DNA of 64,000 nucleotides from Chrysomallon squamiferum (lineage: Eukaryota; Mollusca; Gastropoda; Neomphalida; Peltospiridae). Where the stretch lies: the NCBI GenBank assembly GCA_012295275.1, contig CM022676.1, positions 11,431,581 to 11,495,580 of the forward strand, read 5' to 3'. This document shows positions 53,501 to 61,445 of this stretch, in pieces. A program made the translations under genes and the position numbers. Position 1 is the first letter of the stretch. Each line of letters opens with the position of its first letter. The notes beneath the pieces were generated by a model that saw only the letters and a program-made list of their open reading frames with translations, was not told where the DNA came from and did not search any database.

Positions 53501-56500
53501 GTCTGTGGAATTTGGTGTTTAGTTTTTAATAATTATTTAAAGAAATTAAATTTGACATCAATAAATAGTAATTATAAAAGCAGTTTTTAACTTTCAGTCG
53601 TTGAGACTGCAGTAAGTTTTGCATAAAAATATTTGCTTTATTTTTGAGGCTAAAGCCACAGTTTCGTATAAACCTATTTAACAGATTTCTAAGTTAAGCC
53701 ACAGTTTCGTATAAACCTATTTAACAGATTTCTGAGTTAAGCCAGTGTTTTGTATAAACCTATTTAACAGATTTCTGAGTTAAGCCACAGTTTTGTATAA
53801 AAATGTTTAAATAGATTTCTGAGTTAAGCCACAGTTTCGTATAAAAATATTTAATAGATTTCTGAGTTAAGCCACAGTTTCATATAAAAATATTTAATAG
53901 CTTTCCGAGTTAAGCCACAGTTTCGTACCTCTACACTGATTCTCTTTTCTCCATACACGGAGTCACCTGGGACCATGTTTAGTGTGACCAGTGCGTCCTC
54001 CTTCCCCCGAGCAATAAACACACCTGTAAATTATTAATTACACTTTTACAAACACACCTGTAAATTATTAATTACACTTTTACACAAAAACACCTGTAAA
54101 TTATTAATTACATTTTTACACAAACACAACTGTAAATTTTTAATTACTTTTACACAAACACACCTGTAAATTATTAATTACACTTTTGCACAAACACACC
54201 TGTAAATTATTAATTACATTTTTACACAAACACAACTGTAATTTATTAATTACATTTTTACACAAAAACACCTGTAATTACAGAAATTACTAATTATACA
54301 ATATTTCCTGTAATAAGCAGACATAAAAGAAAAACAGTATTTTCTTCATATATTTCTTATCTTGCACCTTATAGTAAATACATTTTTCTCATGTTAAAAA
54401 TACACATAAAAACATATAAAATATTTTCTTTGTAATTCCATTTCATTATGTTTTTGTATTTGATTATAATTAATGTTGAAACATAATTATCTTAGTTTAA
54501 TGCTTTTTCAGAATCAAGTTTGGAGTTACACTGGCTGCATTTCAATAAATAACAACAAAAATAAAAAACAAAACAAATACACACTACAGATTATAACTAA
54601 ATTTATTAACATTAAAGGTCAAGGGGAGATAATTCAGTAAAAAATATGAGAAAGCAAAACAAACCTTCATGTCTGTGAGGTTCAACAATAACCTTCCTTC
54701 CTCCTCTCATACCTCCTACAAAATATATCAGTTATATACCTACTACAAAATATATCAGTTATATACCTACTACATAATATATCAGTTATATACCTACTAC
54801 ATAATATATCAGTTATATACCTCCTACATAATATATCAGTTATATACCTCCTACATAATATATCACTTATATACCTCCTACATAATATATCAGTTATATA
54901 TCTCCTACATAATATATCACTTATATATCATACCTCCCACAAAATATATCAGTTATATACCTCCTACATAATATATCAGTTATATACCTCCTACATAATA
55001 TATCACTTATATACCTCCTACATAATATATCAGTTATATACCTCCTACATAATATATCACTTATATATCATACCTCCCACAAAATATATCAGTTATATAC
55101 CTCCTACATAATATATCACTTATATACCTCCTACATAATATATCAGTTATATACCTACTACATAATATATCAGTTATATACCTACTACATAATATATCAG
55201 TTATATACCTACTACATAATATATCAGTTATATACCTCCTACATAATATATCAGTTATATATCTACTACATAATATATCACTTATATACCTCCTACATAA
55301 TATATCACTTATATACCTCCTACATAATATATCAGTTATATACCTACTACATAATATATCACTTATATACCTCCTACATAATATATCAGCTATATATCAT
55401 ACCTCCTACATAATATATCACTTATATATCATACCTCCCACAAAATATATCAGTTATATACCTACTACATAATATATCAGTTATATATCTCCTACATAAT
55501 ATATCATTTATATATCATACCTCCTACATAATATATCAGCTATATATCATACATCCTACAAAATATATCAGTTAATATCATATCTCCTACAAAATATATC
55601 AGATACATATCTTCTTCAAAATATATCACTTATATATCATATCTCCTACAAAATATGTCAGTTAAATATTACATCTCCTTCAAAACATATCAATTATATA
55701 TATATTATTCCTTCTACAAAATATATTAGTTAATTGTTATTACTCCTACAGATAATTTAGTTATATTATGCATCCTATAAAAATTGTTAAATACAAGTAA
55801 AATATTAAGATCTTCCTATGATGGGATCTTTTAATTATATCCTCTACAAAATACAGTTAAAGGATTTATAATGTATAACTGATATTAAGTACAGTTTTAG
55901 TTTATATCAGTTATATTTTACAACCATTATTACCTAAATATCTGTAGATATAAAAAAAAAAAATGTCTACTTTGGTTGTTGGAAGACAGTACATACCTCT
56001 CCCCCCACGGCCTCTGTCTCCCCCACCTCTTCCTCGAAATCCACCACCTCGCCCTCCTCTGTCACCGCCACCGCGACTTCCCCTGAATCCACCTCGCCCT
56101 CCCCTATCCCCGCCCCTTCCACCCCTATCACCTCCCCGACCACCTCGAAATCCACTACCCCTTGGTGAGAAACCTGAAAGAAGAAAAAACTTAAGTAAAA
56201 CGATCACAAGTTTTTATTGTGTTTACATTATGATTATAAATATGAGAAAATAACAAATATATTTTTATAAAATCGAGGGGTTAGGGCGAGAAGGTCTCAC
56301 TGCATATAATATATTTACGAAATCGAGATACTCACATACCAAAATAGTAATCTGTATTTTTAAATATTATTAAGTTTATTTTACTGATTTACGATTATTT
56401 AGTTTCATGATTTAACCAAGATCGTTATTTATAATAACGATTTATTTATAAAGAAATAGTTATTAACATTTTAATTACGTTATTTAATTACGAAGACAAC

Positions 56501-56685
56501 AATATACGATTTTAAAAGTTGTACAATATAATTTTTTTTTTTTTTTTTTTTTTAAAGTTACAGGAATAGTTGATAGAATATTGTACGGAACATAAAGACA
56601 CCTCCATTTTAAAAGAAACAATTATGAATTAGTAATCACAAGATACTCGGATAAAATAAAACAGATATTTACCTGGTCTACCCAT
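47571..56685 (-). CDS. FBL: Fibrillarin gene (whole coding span, 9 exons)
   Basis: Fibrillarin is the S-adenosylmethionine-dependent 2'-O-methyltransferase of box C/D snoRNPs in the nucleolus and also methylates a histone H2A glutamine. Nine phase-compatible exons give 305 residues (human 321). Visible in order: MGRPGFSPRG start; GAR domain to about residue 70 with repeated [29 protein letters not shown] (about 75-95); SAM-binding [12 protein letters not shown] (149-160); [38 protein letters not shown]; and C-terminal [20 protein letters not shown]. No key motif is missing. It is head to head with GLB1L and convergent with DYRK1. Its introns are packed with repeats built from its own splice sites. 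Confidence 0.97.
47786..51080 (-). repeat. Fibrillarin exon 8 donor minisatellite (~60-bp and ~30-bp units)
   Basis: About 3.3 kb and about 46 copies of the long unit. On the - strand each long unit reads as [12 protein letters not shown] then SVVVNSNT, the first part copying the end of exon 8 with its donor ACAG|GTCAGT. Short 30-bp units carry only [10 protein letters not shown]. The unit nearest the gene is the true exon end. Units differ mainly at the GGC/AGC codon and at CGA versus TGA. A roughly 472-bp higher-order duplication is visible (marker TGTAGCAGCCAAC at about 50395 and 50867). Confidence 0.95.
51045..51190 (-). CDS. FBL: Fibrillarin exon 8
   Basis: Acceptor TTTTTCAG, donor ACAG|GTCAGT. 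Encodes [38 protein letters not shown] and CYR, the conserved C-terminal strand region. Ends phase 2, matching exon 9. Confidence 0.95.
51400..51745. repeat. ~49-bp minisatellite in fibrillarin intron 7
   Basis: About seven copies of TCTCTACATCTCTACCAGTT plus TGATTTTATTTCTCTACACACACAGATC, ending about 25 bp from the exon 7 donor. The + strand frames through it are repeat by-products. Confidence 0.9.
51769..51881 (-). CDS. FBL: Fibrillarin exon 7
   Basis: Acceptor GTTACAG, donor AAAG|GTGAAT. Encodes [38 protein letters not shown], the strand containing the conserved Asp and the region before the C-terminal strands. Phase 1 to 0. Confidence 0.95.
52405..52537 (-). CDS. FBL: Fibrillarin exon 6
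   Basis: Acceptor TTTTCTAG, donor GTAG|GTGAGT. Encodes [40 protein letters not shown]. Phase 0 to 1. Confidence 0.95.
52536..52650 (-). repeat. Repeated exon 6 acceptor of fibrillarin
   Basis: On the - strand the phrase TTTCTAGAAATGTGAATTAA or variants recurs four times upstream of the true TTTTTCTAG|GAA, spacing 22 to about 36 bp. The nearest decoy would shift the frame. Confidence 0.8.
53109..53279 (-). CDS. FBL: Fibrillarin exon 5
   Basis: Acceptor CTTCCAG, donor CCG|GTATGT. Encodes [20 protein letters not shown] and the SAM-binding motif [17 protein letters not shown]. 57 codons, phase 0. Confidence 0.96.
53640..53928 (-). repeat. ~43-bp repeat abutting the fibrillarin exon 4 donor
   Basis: GAGTTAAGCCACAGTTTCGT plus ATAAAAATATTTAATAGATTTCT (+ strand) occurs about seven times. 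The final copy runs directly into the exon 4 donor; the other copies have ATAC where the donor has GTAC, so the GT itself is not preserved. Confidence 0.85.
53929..54023 (-). CDS. FBL: Fibrillarin exon 4
   Basis: Acceptor TTTACAG, donor GAG|GTACGA. Encodes [31 protein letters not shown]. Phase 1 to 0. Confidence 0.95.
54019..54290 (-). repeat. Repeated exon 4 acceptor of fibrillarin (~36-bp unit, 8 copies)
   Basis: On the - strand GTGTAATTAATAATTTACAG|GTGTG is the true acceptor and is repeated about seven times upstream. Nearly all copies keep the ACAG. The nearest decoy reads GVFVKV then stop. Confidence 0.9.
54665..54715 (-). CDS. FBL: Fibrillarin exon 3
   Basis: Acceptor TTTTGTAG, donor GAAG|GTTTGT. 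51 nt encoding [16 protein letters not shown], joining the GAR domain to the methyltransferase domain. Phase 1 to 1. Confidence 0.93.
54711..55690 (-). repeat. Fibrillarin exon 3 acceptor minisatellite (27-bp unit, ~36 copies)
   Basis: On the - strand the unit is ATAACTGATATATTTTGTAG|GAGGTAT or the ATTATGTAG variant. It contains a branch-point-like CTGAT, the acceptor AG and the first exon bases. The copy nearest the gene is the true splice site. Copies beyond 55550 degrade. Decoy use would read Gly-Gly-Ile-stop in phase. Confidence 0.93.
55997..56173 (-). CDS. FBL: Fibrillarin exon 2 (GAR domain)
   Basis: Acceptor CTTTCAG, donor AGAG|GTATGT. 177 nt encoding [15 protein letters not shown] and further RGG/GGFRG repeats, the glycine- and arginine-rich domain that is asymmetrically dimethylated in fibrillarins and supports nucleolar condensation. 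The antisense strand also stays open because of the codon bias. Confidence 0.95.
56673..56685 (-). CDS. FBL: Fibrillarin exon 1 (start codon)
   Basis: 13-nt coding segment ATGGGTAGACCAG followed by GTAAAT. It joins in phase to exon 2 to give MGRPGFSPRG, the typical fibrillarin N-terminus (MKPGFSPRG in vertebrates). Confidence 0.9.
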
Positions 56686-56835
56686 TGTCGTTTGCAAATA
56701 ATTGTTTATTTTAAATATGTTTTAAAACCACACTAGCACGCACGTGTTTATCGCCGCGTTGACCCACAATTCATTATCCGGTTCAGGGAGATCACTCTAT
56801 CAAATATCCTATTTACCGTAAATACCATAAATTTG

Positions 56836-56881
<46 letters not shown>
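56836..56881. repeat. (CA)n microsatellite
   Basis: Uninterrupted CA run of about 46 bp. Confidence 0.95.
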
Positions 56882-56884
<3 letters not shown>

Positions 56885-56947
56885 AAATTATCATTGTCTT
56901 ATCACCATTTATTTCGGTTGTAGTCCATCGCATTTATGAAGTTTAAA

Positions 56948-56948
56948 A

Positions 56949-56981
<33 letters not shown>

Positions 56982-57027
56982 GTTATTGTTATTGTTATTG
57001 TTATTGTTATTATTATTATTATTACCA
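56948..57027. repeat. (ATT)n/(GTT)n tract
   Basis: ATT triplets with a central block of TTATTG hexamers. Confidence 0.92.
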
Positions 57028-57857
57028 CCGCATGCGTATTTACTATAAAGAGGGCGATTAGTGTCATGACGCACTTTAATTATTTACATCCACTGGTTTA
57101 CGAAGAATCTGTGAAGCAAATAAAAGTAAGTAATTTATATATTTATGCTTATCTATTACATATATATTGTCTGTATAAAACAAAATTAATATAACTATGA
57201 AGGAGACTATACAAATTAAATGGCTGAAAATAAAGATTATACACTTGCATATATGAACAAAATACACATGTAAACACTTAACATATGACTATATCAAATA
57301 ATAGTGAAAAGATGTTTTTGTTTTTCTTAAAGCAAAAAAAGAAAAGGTATACTTTGTGTCTATACTGCTAATGGACAATAAATGCGAAAACAGATTATCA
57401 CTGCGTGCGAATTTCATTTTAAAAAGTAATAGCACAACACACGTTCCTTGCATGATCTAGGCACCTGTTATAACGTTGTGATATTATGACGTTACTCAAT
57501 TGTTAAAATGGCCCTGAATTAATTTCTAAGTCAGAGTGCACTTTAAATAGCATTGTTTTAGCACGACATCGTAAGTAACTGATTGTATGCAATAATTAGA
57601 AATATTGGTTAGATACAAATTATTAATATTAATTATTACTAGTGTATTCTTCCTTAAAGAATAAGTAATAATTTAAAGTCTTATGAATCAAAGAAACTGA
57701 ATATTTCATGTTTTATACCACAGAGTTTCATCCAAACATCGATTATTTTAACATTATATTACAATTAGCTAATTATTGTATAATTTTAAGCAATTCTCTA
57801 AAATTAAAATCAAATTGTTTATATTGTTAAAATGGTTGTTATTCATATTGTTATTGC

Positions 57858-57863
57858 TGTTGA

Positions 57864-57951
<88 letters not shown>

Positions 57952-57952
57952 T
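57858..57952. repeat. (TTG)n-(TTA)n trinucleotide run
   Basis: About 17 TTG units then about 13 TTA units. The poly-Leu frame through it is not a protein. Confidence 0.95.
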
Positions 57953-58104
57953 ACACGAATAAATACGGTAGTGAATGTCCGGAGTAATTTAGCTAGAGTT
58001 ACTTCCCTTCAAGAGCTAGTTCAAAAACTTGAATTTCCATAACAACTTGTTTACGTTTCTGATTTGACAAAGTGCAACCTTCCAGAAATTAGTACAAATT
58101 GGTT

Positions 58105-58442
58105 ATGTCAATTATGAGGACAGTCTTTACAAGTCGTTCTCATTTAAGACGATTATTAGTTATTTTGTGCGTTTTTTCTGTATTCTGGTATCTCTGGAGT
58201 AGGAAATCGATTGAGGGTGATGTGGCAGGCAAAAAAGGTGTTCAAGGCTATATAAAATACCAAGACGTTGTAAATATTGCAAAACGAAACCATCGTCTGA
58301 CATTTAAAAACAGAAAGTTTTATCTTGGAGGCAGTCCTTTCACGATTTTAAGCGGAGCTATTCATTATTTTCGAGTTGTACCAGAATACTGGAAGGACAG
58401 ATTACTCAAATTGAAAGCGTGCGGACTGAACACGGTGGAAAC
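58105..58442 (+). CDS. GLB1L-like exon 1
   Basis: ATG at 58105 (MSIMRTVF); a second ATG at 58114 is equally possible. Hydrophobic [15 protein letters not shown], then [19 protein letters not shown] and [19 protein letters not shown]. Donor AAAC|GTACGT, phase 2. Confidence 0.92.
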
Positions 58443-60881
58443 GTACGTGTAGTAAAATATTAATTGTTGTTTTTTTTAAAGTTTTTTTACAGCGTGCGGC
58501 AATCACTTGATCCGAGCTTAGCTAGAGAATTTATTGATCGTACGATCATACCTGCCGAGTGACTGCTGTGTATCGCTGTTTAAAGCCAATACTCACAGCT
58601 GTTTTCAAACTTTCCAAAGCTGTTGTATGTGTTTGGCAGTTACCAGAATATACTTTAATAAATAAACGCCATGTCAGAAGTGAACAACGTTTGTTGTCAA
58701 AAGTCACCAGTGAAATACAGAAACAGCAAAAATACAGAAACAAATAAATAAATAAATGAATAATAAAATATATATTATACTATTTAGGTATAGTAAGAAA
58801 GAAAAAGAAAAGAAAATATAGTTATCAGTAAAATTTATTTATTTAATATTATAGTTTATTATTTTATATTATTTTTTAAAAATAAAGTTTCTTCTGCATT
58901 TACCTACCCAAAGACAGGAGAAGACATACTGTTTGATAAACCATTTGTGGGTATCAGCTAAAATAACCTAATAGGAGCAGGAGAAACAGGACAAAAATAC
59001 ATACATGTATACACACACACACACTTAAATAAAACTAACTATAGCTATCAATATTTTATTTATTAATATTATTATTGTTTGTTTTTATTATTATTATTGT
59101 TGTTATTATTTTTTATTATCATATTTATCATTATTATTGCTATTGCTATTGGTTATTATCATTGTTATTATTTATTATTATTATTATCATTTGTTATTAT
59201 TATTACTATTATTTTAAATTATTATTATTATTATAAATGTATATAAAAATGTTGATAAATATTTTCCCCATCTTCTTAGAGTTACATGTAGTGAATTTTA
59301 GATGATTTGTATTCTAAAACATCTCGTTATATCACCCAGTTTATTATGTAACTAACATAAACAAGTTTGACTGTAAATTATATCTTTATCTACATTTCCT
59401 GGAATTTATATAATTTGTTTTTCCCATTCTAGGTATGTTTCCTGGAATCTGCATGAACCTGTGCCAGGAAAGTTTGTATTCACAGGAATGTTGGATATTA
59501 GGTTTGTTTTTTGTCTGGTACAAAATTGACACACAAAATAAGACATCTGATACAATATCTGACACACAAAATAAGACATCTGATACAATATGTGACACAC
59601 AAAATAAGACATCTGATACAATATGTGACACACAAAATAAGACATTTGATACAATATGTGACACACAAAATAAGACATCTGATACAATATGTGACACACA
59701 AAATAAGACAGTTAACTAGACAATGAAATGGTTGTATTTTCTGTGTGTTTGTGTGAATACATTTATGTAAATGTTGATAGCTGTATAGTTTGTGTAAATG
59801 TATAGTTTACGTCTGTGTGTTTGTGTAGAGGGTGAGTGTGTGTGTTACTAAATGAAATTTCTGCTGTTTCAGGTAGTACGTACAGATAGCAATGTAAGTG
59901 CTGTTCCTTAGTTTAACATGAATTTTGTTCAATGTATTACAGTTCATTACAGTAGACTGCTATTCATATTCAGTTTTGAATCAAAGGATTTTCCTGTGTT
60001 GCGTACACAAAACCAATGCAGACATTAACAAATTTGATATACTTTGCTTGCCATACATAAAATACACAGTACATTAACAGTGAATGATTGCATTTAACTA
60101 TAGCGTGCTTTGAAGTTTAGTTTCTTTGTTGTATTATAGTGGTCAGAAATAAAACCAATGTAGACATGAACAAATTATCTAAATGGTTGCATAATAATAT
60201 GAACAGATTCTGAGTTGTATTCTGAATATGTAGAGCCTGCTACAAAACTGTAAACTGTTTATATTGTGTCTTAATAGCAGCTTTTGTTAAAGCAGCTGTT
60301 ACTGTCCTATAGAAAAATGTCAAACATGTCTTTGACAGATTCTTATATAAAACCTGTTCAAAATGTTATAAATTTGTTTTAACCAGTTTCATGGAGGCCT
60401 CATAAACTACTCCAAATGTTAAAGAAAGTAAAATGTTTATTTAATTTAATTCATTTCATAGAAAATGTCTGTTGGTGTGCCATGACAAAAAATACAATGA
60501 TTGTGCATATTTTGTTTTTCCACCAGTTTTCTTGATTTTACTAAGTCCATTATAATACAAGTATCAATAGCTATCAGATAGAAAATAGCTCAAACTGCCT
60601 GTTTTTACCTAAATTTGGTGAAGAACCATTTTACTAACATCTTGCACTGAACAAAATAAGCTCAAACTGCCTGTTTTTACCTAAATTTGGTGAAGAACCA
60701 TTTTACTAACATCTTGCACTGAACAAAATAACCCCAAAACATGTACTAGCATTCAGTGCGCATGAAACTACCAACATGAAATGTCTACAGACAGATTTTG
60801 GACACTTTAGACATTGGACTGACTAAAAATCCACCTTGATGTCCACATACATCATGTTTGTAGAAACAGGAAAACAACAAC

Positions 60882-60917
<36 letters not shown>

Positions 60918-61312
60918 AACACTTGTAGCGATACACAGTGAACAGTGTGCTGTTGCATGCAACAACAATACTTTACTTGTTTCAGTTTTTGCCACCATTA
61001 TTTACAGATACCAAAAAATAAAAAAATAAAAACAACAAAACACCCACATTAAATTCTGCAGTTAAATCAAAATTACCTACCTGCTAACAGTTCACCTCTT
61101 GAAAATCTCACAGAACAAAAACACTTTTCACCAACTGTTCCAACTTTCAGTTCATCTCCCCTTTTACAACAGTTCTACACTGCACAACCAGTTTAAGTGA
61201 GCCACTTGTGTAATCACACTCGTATATTCATACCTGTCCATAGATACCTTTGTGACAGTTTAAATGTTGATGTGGCTCTTTTCTGTTTGTGACTGTGTGT
61301 ATATATACTTGT

Positions 61313-61345
<33 letters not shown>

Positions 61346-61413
61346 GTGTGAGTGTGTGTGAGTGTATAAGTGTGTGTGTGAGATATATCTGTGTGTTAGT
61401 GTGTGTGTGACAC

Positions 61414-61445
<32 letters not shown>

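Larger units (their letters stand above)
56690..58100. promoter_or_regulatory. Head-to-head promoter region of fibrillarin and GLB1L
   Basis: 1.4 kb between divergent start codons. A canonical E-box CACGTG lies at 56741-56746, about 56 bp upstream of the fibrillarin ATG. On the + strand TATAAAG at 57044-57050 precedes a possible non-coding first exon ending at AAA|GTAAGT (57126), which could splice to an acceptor-like TTCCAG just before 58085. Also contains (CA)n at 56836-56881, ATT/GTT triplets at 56948-57027 and TTG/TTA triplets at 57858-57952. Confidence 0.45.

Noticed and set aside
55963-56253. + strand Pro-rich open frame opposite fibrillarin exon 2
   Set aside because: Antisense shadow of the Gly/Arg-rich coding sequence.
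59386-59726. Frames on both strands with [10 protein letters not shown] or [11 protein letters not shown] repeats
   Set aside because: They mirror the 33-bp minisatellite in GLB1L-like intron 2.
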